Counted from the stretch's first letter, positions 1-7,425 are shown. The stretch is 8,913 nucleotides of DNA from Jiangellaceae bacterium (GCA_030146385.1 JASLBX010000184.1:1-8913), one strand, 5' to 3'. Translations and numbers: made by a program. Notes: a model not told the origin generated them from the letters alone.

Positions 1-1236
1 ATCTACGGACGGCCCGCGGACGACCTGCTGATGCTCGGCGTCACCGGCACCAACGGCAAGACCACCACGACATATCTGATCGAGTCCGGTCTGCGCGCCG
101 CCGGTCACCGCACCGGCCTGGTCGGCACCGTGGACACTCGCATCGATGACGAGCGGGTGGCCAGCGTCCGCACCACTCCCGAAGCGCCCGACCTGCACGC
201 GTTGCTGGCCGTCATGCGCGAGCGGGGCGTCACCGCGTGCGTCATGGAGGTGTCGAGCCACGCGCTCGTCCTGGGCCGCGTGGACGGCATTGTGTTCGAC
301 GTCGCCGGCTTCACCAACCTCTCGCAGGACCACCTGGACTTTCACCGCGACCTCGAGGACTACTACTCGGCCAAGGCCGCCCTGTTCACACCCGAGCGGT
401 CGCGGCGCAGCGTCGTGTGTGTCGACGACGAGCACGGACGCCGCCTGGCCGCGGAGGCAAGCGTGCCCGTCGTGACGGTTGCGACCCGCGGCGATGCCGG
501 CGCCGCCGACTGGGTGGTCGTCAAGCGCGAGGTGTCCTGGTCGGGACGATCGACGGCCGTCGACCTCGAGCACCACGGACGTCAGGAGATCCGCACGGCG
601 GCGCCCATCCCGGGCGACTTCAATGTCGCGAACGCGGTGCTGGCGACGGTCATGCTGGTCGAGGCGGGGATCAGCGGAAGCGATGCGGTGCGCGGTGTGT
701 CCACTTGCCCGGGCGTCCCGGGCCGGATGGAGCACGTCCAGTCGACGGGCGCGGATGAGCCGCTGGCCGTCGTCGACTACGCGCACACCCCCGAGGCGAT
801 AGAGACCGTCCTGCGCTCCCTGCGCCCGTCCACCCGCGGCCGGCTCATCGCCGTTCTCGGTGCCGGTGGAGATCGTGATCCCCACAAGCGCCCGCTCATG
901 GGAGCCGCCGCAGCCCGCCATGCGGACGTCGTTATCGTCACCGACGACAACCCGCGGTCAGAGGATCCGGCCGCGATCCGGGCCGCCGTGCTTTCCGGCG
1001 CCGCTAAGACCGGACGGTCGGTCCAGGTCCGGGAGGTCGCGGGCCGGCGCAAGGCCATCGGCGCCGCTGTCGACGCGGCCGAAGGCAAGGCCGACACCGT
1101 CGCGGTCCTCGGCAAGGGACACGAGCAGGGACAGGAGGTGGCCGGGGTGGTCCACCCGTTCGACGACCGGCAGGTCTTACGCGAGGCGATCGAGCGGTGG
1201 AACGACCGGCGGGATCCCGAGGTGGCCACGCAGTGA
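1..1236 (+). CDS. murE: UDP-MurNAc-tripeptide synthetase MurE (5'-truncated by window edge)
   Basis: Cytoplasmic ATP-dependent ligase that adds the third residue, a diamino acid, to UDP-MurNAc-L-Ala-D-Glu. The frame is open from base 1, so the ATG at 31 is internal; about 100 N-terminal residues (the UDP-binding domain) lie upstream. The visible 411 residues hold the central and C-terminal Mur ligase domains. Counting from base 1 these are: P-loop GTNGKTT (16-22), TTPEAP (58-63, UDP-sugar contact), EVSSHAL (83-89), HLDFH (111-115), YYSAKAALF with the Lys that is carbamylated in the family (K125), VDYAHTP (from 258), GAGGDRDPHKR (from 287), DDNPR (315-319) and GKGHE (from 371). The DNPR motif marks diaminopimelate-adding rather than lysine-adding MurE. 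Meso- and LL-DAP enzymes both carry it, so the isomer is not settled. One Leu near the end is encoded by TTA (1177-1179). The stop overlaps the murF start by four bases. Confidence 0.97.
   Translation: MYGRPADDLLMLGVTGTNGKTTTTYLIESGLRAAGHRTGLVGTVDTRIDDERVASVRTTPEAPDLHALLAVMRERGVTACVMEVSSHALVLGRVDGIVFDVAGFTNLSQDHLDFHRDLEDYYSAKAALFTPERSRRSVVCVDDEHGRRLAAEASVPVVTVATRGDAGAADWVVVKREVSWSGRSTAVDLEHHGRQEIRTAAPIPGDFNVANAVLATVMLVEAGISGSDAVRGVSTCPGVPGRMEHVQSTGADEPLAVVDYAHTPEAIETVLRSLRPSTRGRLIAVLGAGGDRDPHKRPLMGAAAARHADVVIVTDDNPRSEDPAAIRAAVLSGAAKTGRSVQVREVAGRRKAIGAAVDAAEGKADTVAVLGKGHEQGQEVAGVVHPFDDRQVLREAIERWNDRRDPEVATQ
1219..1224 (+). promoter_or_regulatory. Ribosome binding site of murF
   Basis: GAGGTG inside the end of murE matches the anti-Shine-Dalgarno of 16S rRNA. 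It sits 8 bases before the GTG at 1233. This supports the GTG start over the in-frame ATG at 1197. Confidence 0.7.
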
Positions 1237-2621
1237 TACCCACTACCCTGGCCGAGATCGCCGAGGCGACCGGTGGCCGGGTCGACGCCGCCGACCCGGC
1301 GACGACCGTCACCGGCCCGGTGGTCGCCGACTCCCGCACGGCGTCGGCCGGCAGCCTCTTCGTCGCCGTGCCGGGCGAGCGCGTGGACGGGCACGACTTC
1401 GCCGCGTCGGCCATGGCCGCCGGAGCACTGGCCGTGCTGGCCCAGCGGCCCGTCGGGCTGCCCGCCGTGGTGGTGGACGACTCGGTCGAGGCGCTGGGCC
1501 GCCTGGCGCAAGTAATGCTCGGGCGCATCGACCCGGCGGTCGTCGGCGTCACCGGCTCGTCCGGCAAGACCAGCACAAAGGACCTACTGGCCCAGGTGCT
1601 CGCGCTGCGCGGGCCGATCGTCGCTCCGCCGGGCTCGTACAACACGGAGATCGGAATGCCGCTGACGGTGCTGTCGGCCGACGAGGCCACACGCACGCTC
1701 GTTCTAGAGATGGGCGCGCGGGGAATCGGGCACATCGCGTACCTGTGCCGGATCGCGCCGCCAGATGTTGGTGTGGTGCTCAACGTCGGCTCGGCACATG
1801 TCGGCGAGTTCGGGGGGCGGGAGGCGATCGCGCGGTCCAAGGGCGAACTTGTCGAGGCGCTGCCGGACTCCGGCGCAGCGGTGCTCAACGCCGACGATCC
1901 GCTGGTGCGCCAGATGGCCGAGCGGACCGCCGCACGAGTGGTCATGTTCGGTGAGTCGGTGCACTCTGACGTCCGCGCGGACCAGATCAGCCTCGACGAC
2001 CACGGGCGGGCGTCCTTCCGACTTGTGACGCCGTCCGGCCAGGAGCACGTCCAGCTGACCCTGGTAGGGGAGCACCATGTGTCGAACGCGCTCGCGACCG
2101 CCGCGGTGGCCGGGACGCTGGGCCTGTCGGTCGAGGACATAGCAGGGGCCCTGTCGACCGCCACCGCGAGATCCCGCTGGCGGATGGAAGTGGTCGAACG
2201 TCCCGACGGGGTCACGGTCATCAACGACGCGTACAACGCCAACCCCGAGTCGATGCGCGCCGCGCTCAAGGCGCTGGTCGCCATCGGCCAGGGGCGGCGC
2301 ACCTGGGCCGTGTTGGGAGAGATGAAGGAACTCGGCGAGGCGTCGGAGGCCGAACACGACGCGCTCGGACGATCCGTCGTCCGGCTCGACGTCAGCCGGC
2401 TGGTCGCGGTTGGACACGCCGCGGAGGCGGTGCGGCGTGGCGCGGCACAGGAGGGCTCCTGGGAAGCCGAAGCGGCGTGGGTGCCAGATGCCGACGCCGC
2501 GCTCGATCTGCTGCATGCGCAGGTCGCACCCGGAGACGTGATCTTGGTTAAGGCGTCCAGGGCAGCTGGGTTGGAACGACTCGCGGAGGCGTTGGTGAAT
2601 GAAGAGGTGACCGGCCGGTGA
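1233..2621 (+). CDS. murF: UDP-MurNAc-tripeptide:D-Ala-D-Ala ligase MurF
   Basis: Cytoplasmic ligase that uses ATP to attach the D-Ala-D-Ala dipeptide to UDP-MurNAc-tripeptide, giving the pentapeptide precursor used by MraY. It has 462 residues, close to the family norm (E. coli about 450). Visible motifs are the N-terminal substrate domain opening with IPTTLAEIAEATGG, the P-loop GSSGKTS (108-114), GSYNTEIGMPLTVL just after it, the MGARGIGHIAYL segment, NDAYNANPESM (331-341), LGEMKELGE, and a C-terminal VKASRAAGLE. I chose the GTG at 1233 because it has a good Shine-Dalgarno and places the MIPTTLAEIAE N-terminus as in actinobacterial MurF. The ATG at 1197 would add 12 residues with no family counterpart. 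The start overlaps the murE stop as GTGA, so translation is probably coupled to murE. Nothing is missing or broken. Confidence 0.97.
   Translation: MIPTTLAEIAEATGGRVDAADPATTVTGPVVADSRTASAGSLFVAVPGERVDGHDFAASAMAAGALAVLAQRPVGLPAVVVDDSVEALGRLAQVMLGRIDPAVVGVTGSSGKTSTKDLLAQVLALRGPIVAPPGSYNTEIGMPLTVLSADEATRTLVLEMGARGIGHIAYLCRIAPPDVGVVLNVGSAHVGEFGGREAIARSKGELVEALPDSGAAVLNADDPLVRQMAERTAARVVMFGESVHSDVRADQISLDDHGRASFRLVTPSGQEHVQLTLVGEHHVSNALATAAVAGTLGLSVEDIAGALSTATARSRWRMEVVERPDGVTVINDAYNANPESMRAALKALVAIGQGRRTWAVLGEMKELGEASEAEHDALGRSVVRLDVSRLVAVGHAAEAVRRGAAQEGSWEAEAAWVPDADAALDLLHAQVAPGDVILVKASRAAGLERLAEALVNEEVTGR
2604..2609 (+). promoter_or_regulatory. Ribosome binding site of mraY
   Basis: GAGGTG within the last codons of murF, 8 bases before the GTG at 2618. 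It is the same hexamer as at the murF start and supports initiation at the GTGA overlap. Confidence 0.7.
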
Positions 2622-3679
2622 TCGCAGTCTTGACGGCGGCAGTCGTCGGTCTGCTGGTGTCGATCTTCGGGACGCCGGCCGCCATCCGGGTCCTCGTCAA
2701 GCGCGGGTACGGACAGCTGATCCGGGACGACGGGCCGACGAGCCATCACACCAAGCGCGGCACGCCCACGATGGGTGGGACGGTGATCATTCTCGCCGCG
2801 GTCGCGGGTTATACGGCTGCCCACCTCGTGCGCCCCGCCCTGCCGTCGATCTCCGGGTTGCTGGTCATGCTGCTGATGGTCGGACTCGGCGCAGTCGGCT
2901 TCCTCGACGACTACATCAAGATCTCGCGCCAGCGCAGCCTCGGCCTGCGGAGCCGGGCCAAGATGGCCGGGCAGACCCTGGTCGCGCTGGGTTTTGCCGT
3001 CCTTGCGATCCGGTTCGAGAACGGCCAGGGGTACACGCCGGCGTCGCAAGCGGTGTCGTTCCTGCGTGACACGCCCATCGTGCTGCCCGCAGTGCTCTTC
3101 GTCATCTGGGCGCTGATCATCATCTCGGGTGCGTCCAACGCGGTGAACCTCACGGACGGCCTGGACGGGCTGGCGACCGGCGCCTCGGTGATGGTGTTCG
3201 GCGCGTACACCCTGATCGGCATCTGGCAGTTCAACCAGAGCTGCTCGGTGACGCCGGGGCCAACGTGCTACGAGGTCCGCGACCCGCTCGATCTCGCGGT
3301 CGTGGCGGCCGCCCTCGTCGGCGCCTGTTTCGGCTTCCTGTGGTGGAACGCCTTGCCGGCGAAGATCTTCATGGGCGACACCGGGTCGCTGGCGCTGGGC
3401 GGTGCGCTGGCCGGCCTGGCCATCACCACGCGCACCGAGTTGCTCTTGGTGGTCCTCGGCGGGCTGTTCGCGATCATCACGCTGTCGGTCGTGCTGCAGG
3501 TCGGCTGGTTCAAAGCCACCGGTGGCAATCGGCTGTTCCGGATGGCGCCGCTCCAGCACCACTTCGAGCTCAAAGGCTGGGCCGAAGTGACGATCGTGAT
3601 CAGGTTCTGGATCATTGCCGGCATCTGCGTTGCGCTCGGGCTGGGCATCTTCTACGCCGAGTGGGTCGTCGGCACGTGA
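2618..3679 (+). CDS. mraY: Phospho-MurNAc-pentapeptide translocase MraY
   Basis: Integral membrane enzyme that transfers phospho-MurNAc-pentapeptide from UDP to undecaprenyl phosphate, making lipid I and UMP on the cytoplasmic face. The protein has 353 residues and about ten hydrophobic segments, as usual. In order it shows TPTMGG in the first cytoplasmic loop, the catalytic Asp pair in FLDDYIK (D97, D98), NAVNLTDGLDG (174-184), FMGDTGSL with D254, and APLQHHFELKGW near the C-terminus. In most described MraY proteins the last motif is HHH; here the first position is Gln (Q313) and the next two His are kept. A loop predicted to face outside carries two Cys (C209, C217). The GTG start overlaps the murF TGA and is preceded by GAGGTG. 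Family assignment is certain; the effect of Q313 is unknown, and it may be a lineage-wide substitution. Confidence 0.97.
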   Translation: MIAVLTAAVVGLLVSIFGTPAAIRVLVKRGYGQLIRDDGPTSHHTKRGTPTMGGTVIILAAVAGYTAAHLVRPALPSISGLLVMLLMVGLGAVGFLDDYIKISRQRSLGLRSRAKMAGQTLVALGFAVLAIRFENGQGYTPASQAVSFLRDTPIVLPAVLFVIWALIIISGASNAVNLTDGLDGLATGASVMVFGAYTLIGIWQFNQSCSVTPGPTCYEVRDPLDLAVVAAALVGACFGFLWWNALPAKIFMGDTGSLALGGALAGLAITTRTELLLVVLGGLFAIITLSVVLQVGWFKATGGNRLFRMAPLQHHFELKGWAEVTIVIRFWIIAGICVALGLGIFYAEWVVGT

Positions 3680-5130
3680 TTCCCACCTGGCTGGCCGAGG
3701 CCGACCGGGCCAGTGACTGGTCCGTGCTGGACGTCGTGGTCGCCGGCATCGGTGTGTCGGGTTTCGCGGCCGCGGACGCCCTGGTACAGCTCGGTGCGCA
3801 GGTCACGGTGGTGGACGAACGGGATGGCGACGCCGAGCGCGAGCGCGCGCAGATCCTCGAGATCCTCGGCGTCGACGTCCAGCTGGGCGAGGGCACGACC
3901 GATCGCCTGCCCGGCGTGCCGCATCTGGTCGTGACGTCCCCGGGCTGGCGTCCCTCCGCGCCGCTCCTCGTCGCGGCCGCCGAGGCGGGAATCCCCGTCT
4001 GGGGAGAGGTGGAGCTGGCCTGGCGGCTGCGCGATCCGGAGCGGCCGGCCCCGTGGCTGGCGCTGACCGGCACGAACGGCAAGACCACCGCGGTACGGAT
4101 GCTCGCCGAGATGCTGCGGGCCGCGGGACTCAGGGTGGCGGCGGTAGGCAACGTCGGCGCACCTGTGGTGACCGCCGTGTTCGACCCCGAGCCGTACGAC
4201 GTCGTGGCGCTCGAGCTGTCCAGCTTTCAACTGCACTGGACGCACTCGATGGCCGCCCGGTCCGCCGCGGTGCTGAACATCGCCCCGGATCACCTGGACT
4301 GGCACGGCTCGCTGGCCGCCTACACAGCGGACAAAGGCAAGATCTACGCCGGAGTCGAGGTCGCGTGCGTCTACAACGTGGCCGACCCGGAGACCGAGCG
4401 GCTGGTCCGCGAGGCGGACGTCACGGAAGGCGCGCGGGCCATCGGCTTCACGACGGGCATCCCGTCGGTCGGCATGGTCGGCGTCGTCGACGACGTCCTC
4501 GTCGACCGGGCCTTCATCGCCGAACGGCAGACCTCGGCCGCGGAGCTCGCCGCCGTCTCTGACGTCCGCCCCGCCGGGCCACACAACGTGGCCAACGCCC
4601 TGGCCGCGGCGGCGCTGGCCCGCTCTTTCGGAGTGGCCGCCAGTGCTGTTCGAGACGGGCTCCGGGCGTTCGAGCCCGAGCCACACCGGATGTCCACAGT
4701 GGGCGTCTTCGATGGCGTCACATACGTGAACGACTCCAAGGCGACCAACGCGCACGCGGCGGAGGCGTCCCTGAGCTCGTACGGATCGGTGGTGTGGATT
4801 GCCGGCGGACTGGCCAAGGGTGGCGAGTTCGACGACCTGGTGCGGGCAACGTCGCAGCGGGTCCGGGCCGCGGTGCTGATCGGCACAGACCGGGCAACCC
4901 TCGCCAAAGCGCTCGCGCGACACGCGCCGAAGATCCCGGTCATCGAGGTCGCCGACACCGACAATGAGGCCATGGCTCATGCCGTGGCCGCAGCCGCCGA
5001 GCTCGCGCAACCGGGTGACACCGTGTTGCTCGCGCCGGCATGCGCGTCCATGGACATGTTCGCCAACTACGCCGCGCGCGGAGACGCCTTCGCCGCGGCG
5101 GTCAGGTGGCGCCATGGCCAACCAGACTGA
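3676..5130 (+). CDS. murD: UDP-MurNAc-L-alanine:D-glutamate ligase MurD
   Basis: Cytoplasmic ATP-dependent ligase that adds D-Glu to UDP-MurNAc-L-Ala. It has 484 residues, longer than E. coli MurD (438) but ordinary for actinobacteria. Domain 1 has a Rossmann-like start, VVVAGIGVSGFAAADAL. The central domain has P-loop GTNGKTT (132-138), ELSSFQL (from E180), HLDWH (from H206) and DKGKIY, where K220 matches the Lys that is carbamylated in the family. Domain 3 has PHRM, NDSKATN (352-358), IAGGLAKGG and APACASMDMFANYAARGD, which is the usual C-terminal signature. The frame is open upstream to 3265, but that stretch lies inside mraY and has no MurD similarity. I chose the GTG at 3676, which overlaps the mraY stop as GTGA. 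The Shine-Dalgarno is weak (GAGTGGG at 3659-3665), so this gene may depend on coupling to mraY more than its neighbours do. Confidence 0.96.
   Translation: MIPTWLAEADRASDWSVLDVVVAGIGVSGFAAADALVQLGAQVTVVDERDGDAERERAQILEILGVDVQLGEGTTDRLPGVPHLVVTSPGWRPSAPLLVAAAEAGIPVWGEVELAWRLRDPERPAPWLALTGTNGKTTAVRMLAEMLRAAGLRVAAVGNVGAPVVTAVFDPEPYDVVALELSSFQLHWTHSMAARSAAVLNIAPDHLDWHGSLAAYTADKGKIYAGVEVACVYNVADPETERLVREADVTEGARAIGFTTGIPSVGMVGVVDDVLVDRAFIAERQTSAAELAAVSDVRPAGPHNVANALAAAALARSFGVAASAVRDGLRAFEPEPHRMSTVGVFDGVTYVNDSKATNAHAAEASLSSYGSVVWIAGGLAKGGEFDDLVRATSQRVRAAVLIGTDRATLAKALARHAPKIPVIEVADTDNEAMAHAVAAAAELAQPGDTVLLAPACASMDMFANYAARGDAFAAAVRWRHGQPD
5104..5109 (+). promoter_or_regulatory. Ribosome binding site of ftsW
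   Basis: AGGTGG inside the end of murD, 4 bases before the ATG at 5114. It supports that ATG as the ftsW start. Confidence 0.55.
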
Positions 5131-6316
5131 CCGCGAGGCGCCGTCCACCACGGGAGTCGTCGCAACGGTCTCGCGCATGCTGCGCCGGCCGCTCGCGTCG
5201 TATCACTTGGTGCTCGGGTCGGCGGGGCTGCTGCTCGTCCTTGGCCTGGTGATGGTCTTCTCGGCGTCGACTTTCACGTCTCAGCTCGCCTACGGCGACC
5301 CGTACCGGATCTTCGTCCGGCAGGTCCTTCTCTGCGTCGCCGGTGTGGCGGTCGGCTGGCTGGCCGCCAGGAGCAAGGTCAGCACCGTTCGCCGGCTGGC
5401 GCTTCCACTCCTCGTCATAGCTATCGCGCTGCTCGTCGCGACATACGTCCCCGGTCTCGGCGTCACGGTCAACGGGACGCGGGCCTGGCTGGACCTCGGC
5501 GGCGAGCTGTTCCGGATCCAGCCGTCCGAGCTGGCCAAGCTCGGGCTCGTGCTCTGGGGTGCGCACATGTTCGCCCGCAAGGGGCCGTTGGTGCGGCAGT
5601 GGAAGCACATCGCGGTGCCGTTCGTCCCGGTATCGGCCGCGATCGTGGCGCTCACCGTCGGCCAGAACGACCTGGGAACCTCGCTGATCCTGATGGGCAT
5701 CGTGCTGGCCATGCTCTGGGTGCTCGGCGTGCCGACCTGGCTGTTCGGACTCTGTCTCGGCGGCGTGGCCGTCGTCGCGACGTACTTCGTCACCAACGCT
5801 GCGCACCGGCTGAACCGGGTGAGCATCTTCCTCGACCCGTGGCAGGACCCGCAAGGGACCGGTTACCAGTCGATCCAGGCGATCTACGCGTTCGCCGAAG
5901 GGGGCTGGTGGGGTCGCGGGCTGGGTGCGAGCAGTGAGAAACTGGGCCGGCTGCCAGAGGCGCACACCGACTTCATCTTCGCGATCATCGGTGAGGAGCT
6001 CGGCCTGCCGGGTACGTTCGTCGTGATCGGCCTGTTCGGGGTGCTGGGTTACGCTGGCATCCGCATCGCGTGGCGGGCGCGCAACCCGTTCGTCCGGCTC
6101 GCGGCGGCCGGCATCACCGCGTGGCTGGTCGGGCAGGCCCTGGTGAACCTGGGCAGCGTGCTCGGCGTGCTTCCAGTGGTCGGCGTTCCGCTGCCACTGG
6201 TGTCCTACGGTGGGTCGGCGCTGGTACCGACCATCGCGGCCATCGGCTTGCTGGTCTGCTTCGCGAAGGAGGAGCCCGGCGCTCGCGCGGCGCTAAAGGC
6301 CAGGCGCCGCAAGTAA
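5114..6316 (+). CDS. ftsW: Septal peptidoglycan glycosyltransferase FtsW (SEDS family)
   Basis: Polytopic membrane protein that polymerises lipid II into glycan strands at the division site together with a class B penicillin-binding protein. It has 400 residues. A cytoplasmic N-terminus of about 28 residues is followed by roughly ten hydrophobic segments. Family motifs are NGTRAW (from N120), FRIQPSELAK (E139, K142), QNDLGT with D186 in the position of the essential SEDS Asp, DPWQDPQGTGYQSIQAIYA, EAHTDFIFAIIGEELG, and PLPLVSYGGS (359-368). The motif before D186 usually reads PD, and here it reads ND. I chose the ATG at 5114; the frame is open back to 4964 but only as a shadow of murD. It overlaps murD by 17 bases and is the only ATG start seen in the window. 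It ends in a short basic tail (KARRRK) and two consecutive TAA stops. RodA is the alternative, but the cluster position and sequence favour FtsW. Confidence 0.95.
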   Translation: MANQTDREAPSTTGVVATVSRMLRRPLASYHLVLGSAGLLLVLGLVMVFSASTFTSQLAYGDPYRIFVRQVLLCVAGVAVGWLAARSKVSTVRRLALPLLVIAIALLVATYVPGLGVTVNGTRAWLDLGGELFRIQPSELAKLGLVLWGAHMFARKGPLVRQWKHIAVPFVPVSAAIVALTVGQNDLGTSLILMGIVLAMLWVLGVPTWLFGLCLGGVAVVATYFVTNAAHRLNRVSIFLDPWQDPQGTGYQSIQAIYAFAEGGWWGRGLGASSEKLGRLPEAHTDFIFAIIGEELGLPGTFVVIGLFGVLGYAGIRIAWRARNPFVRLAAAGITAWLVGQALVNLGSVLGVLPVVGVPLPLVSYGGSALVPTIAAIGLLVCFAKEEPGARAALKARRRK

Positions 6317-6319
6317 TAA
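6314..6319 (+). other. Tandem TAA stop codons ending ftsW
   Basis: Two in-frame TAA codons in a row close ftsW. All other stops in the window are TGA, as expected at this base composition. Double TAA here probably enforces tight termination just before the murG ribosome binding site. Confidence 0.9.
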
Positions 6320-6325
6320 GAGGAG
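6320..6325 (+). promoter_or_regulatory. Ribosome binding site of murG
   Basis: GAGGAG, preceded by AA, lies 5 bases before the GTG at 6331 in the only true intergenic gap of the window (6317-6330). It fixes the murG start, because the upstream frame is only a shadow inside ftsW. Confidence 0.8.
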
Positions 6326-6330
6326 TAGGA

Positions 6331-7425
6331 GTGCACGTCGTTCTCGCCGGTGGGGGCACTGCGGGTCACATCGAACCTGCCCTAGCCACAGCCGACGCTC
6401 TGCGGCGCTGGGATCCCCGGGTCGGCATCACGCTGCTCGGGACCCAGCGGGGACTGGAGACCACGCTGGTGCCGGAGCGCGGATACGAGCTTGCGCTCAT
6501 CCCGCCTGTGCCGCTGCCACGCCGCCCGTCGCCCGACCTGGCCAAGCTGCCGTGGCGGGTCCGGCAGGCCGTGCGGGAGTCAGCGACGGTCCTGAAGGCG
6601 CGGTCGGCAGACGTCCTCGTGGGCTTCGGCGGGTACGTCGCGCTGCCGGCGTACCTGGCGGCCAGGCGGGCCGGGGTGCCGATCGTCGTGCACGAAGCCA
6701 ACGCGCGGCCCGGGCTGGCGAACCGGGTGGGAGCGCGGCTGACCTCGCATGTCGCCGTGGCGACGCCCGACACACCATTGCACAGCGCCGAGTACGTCGG
6801 CATGCCGCTGCGGCAGTCCGTCGCCACGCTTGATCGGGTCGCGATCCGCGATGAGGCGCGCGCGTTCTTCGGCCTGGACGCCGACCGCCCGACGGTCCTG
6901 GTCTTCGGTGGCAGTCAGGGCGCGCGGCGGATCAACGAGGCCATGGCCGGTTCGGCCGGCGACGTGGTCGGTGCCGGTGTGCAGGTGTTGCACGCGGCCG
7001 GACGGGGTAACGAAGGGGCAGTGGGTCCGCCGGCCGGGCCCGTTCCGTACGTCGTCGTCCCGTACCTCGACCGGATGGACCTCGCCTATGCCGCTGCCGA
7101 TCTCGCCATCTGCCGGGCCGGCATGATGACCTGCGCCGAGCTGACTGCCGTCGGGTTGCCGGCCATCTACGTCCCGCTCCCACACGGCAACGGCGAGCAG
7201 CGGTTGAACGCGGCGCCTATCGTGCAGGCCGGCGGCGGGCTCATCGTTGACGACGCGGGGTTCACACCCGTGTGGGTTCGCGACCACGTACCCTCCCTGG
7301 TGGCCGATTCCGAGCGGCTGGCCCTCATGGGCAAGGCTGCCGCGGGGTTCGGCCGCCGTGATGCCGACGAGCGCCTGGTCGAGATGATCCGCCGGGCCGC
7401 GTCGAACGATGGAGGTACCGCGTGA
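6331..7425 (+). CDS. murG: UDP-GlcNAc:lipid I N-acetylglucosaminyltransferase MurG
   Basis: Peripheral membrane glycosyltransferase (family GT28) that transfers GlcNAc from UDP-GlcNAc to lipid I on the inner face of the membrane, giving lipid II. It has 364 residues, the usual length. The N-terminal acceptor domain has the glycine-rich GGGTAGHIEPALA (7-19, H13), TLLGTQRGLETTLVP and GFGGYVALPAYLAARRAG (from G98), then VHEANARPGLANRVGA. The C-terminal UDP-GlcNAc domain has VFGGSQGA (GGSQGA 193-198), a CRAGMMTCAEL segment with E270 and PLPHGNGEQRLNA (Q290). The GMMT stretch is usually GAMT or GAGT, which is a mild deviation. The start is GTG at 6331. The frame is open upstream to 6070, but only within ftsW. 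The gene follows ftsW by 14 bases and overlaps murC by the GTGA tetramer. Confidence 0.97.
   Translation: MHVVLAGGGTAGHIEPALATADALRRWDPRVGITLLGTQRGLETTLVPERGYELALIPPVPLPRRPSPDLAKLPWRVRQAVRESATVLKARSADVLVGFGGYVALPAYLAARRAGVPIVVHEANARPGLANRVGARLTSHVAVATPDTPLHSAEYVGMPLRQSVATLDRVAIRDEARAFFGLDADRPTVLVFGGSQGARRINEAMAGSAGDVVGAGVQVLHAAGRGNEGAVGPPAGPVPYVVVPYLDRMDLAYAAADLAICRAGMMTCAELTAVGLPAIYVPLPHGNGEQRLNAAPIVQAGGGLIVDDAGFTPVWVRDHVPSLVADSERLALMGKAAAGFGRRDADERLVEMIRRAASNDGGTA
7411..7416 (+). promoter_or_regulatory. Ribosome binding site of murC
   Basis: GGAGGT near the end of murG, 5 bases before the GTG at 7422. It is the strongest Shine-Dalgarno match at any junction in the window and supports the GTGA-overlap start. 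Confidence 0.8.

Noticed and set aside
31..33. ATG as the start of murE
   Set aside because: It lies just before the P-loop. The frame is open to base 1 and a whole N-terminal domain would be missing, so it is an internal Met.
1197..1232. ATG at 1197 as an earlier murF start
   Set aside because: The added 12 residues have no MurF counterpart, while the GTG at 1233 has GAGGTG at good spacing and the expected N-terminus.
1004..3562. Very long open frame on the - strand (852 codons), with others at 3652-5178 and 7167-8867
   Set aside because: They lie antisense to clear mur genes. Long antisense frames are expected where third positions are nearly all G or C. Their translations are rich in Arg, Pro, Ala and Ser with no recognisable domain.
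3265..3675. N-terminal extension of murD inside mraY
   Set aside because: The frame is open, but its translation is an Arg-rich shadow of mraY and the MurD domain begins after 3676.
4066..4089. murD P-loop DNA nearly identical (23 of 24 bases) to the murE P-loop at 43-66, as a sign of gene conversion
   Set aside because: Both encode the conserved TGTNGKTT motif with the preferred codons of a high-GC genome, which explains the match.
4964..5113. N-terminal extension of ftsW inside murD
   Set aside because: It is a shadow frame of murD without FtsW similarity; the ATG at 5114 has a Shine-Dalgarno and the right protein start.
6266..6273. Near-perfect Shine-Dalgarno AAGGAGGA inside ftsW
   Set aside because: No ATG or GTG follows at a usable distance, and it encodes Lys-Glu-Glu of the FtsW tail. 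murG starts almost 60 bases later with its own site.
6070..6330. N-terminal extension of murG inside ftsW
   Set aside because: It is a shadow frame of ftsW. The MurG glycine-rich loop follows six residues after the GTG at 6331, as in the family.
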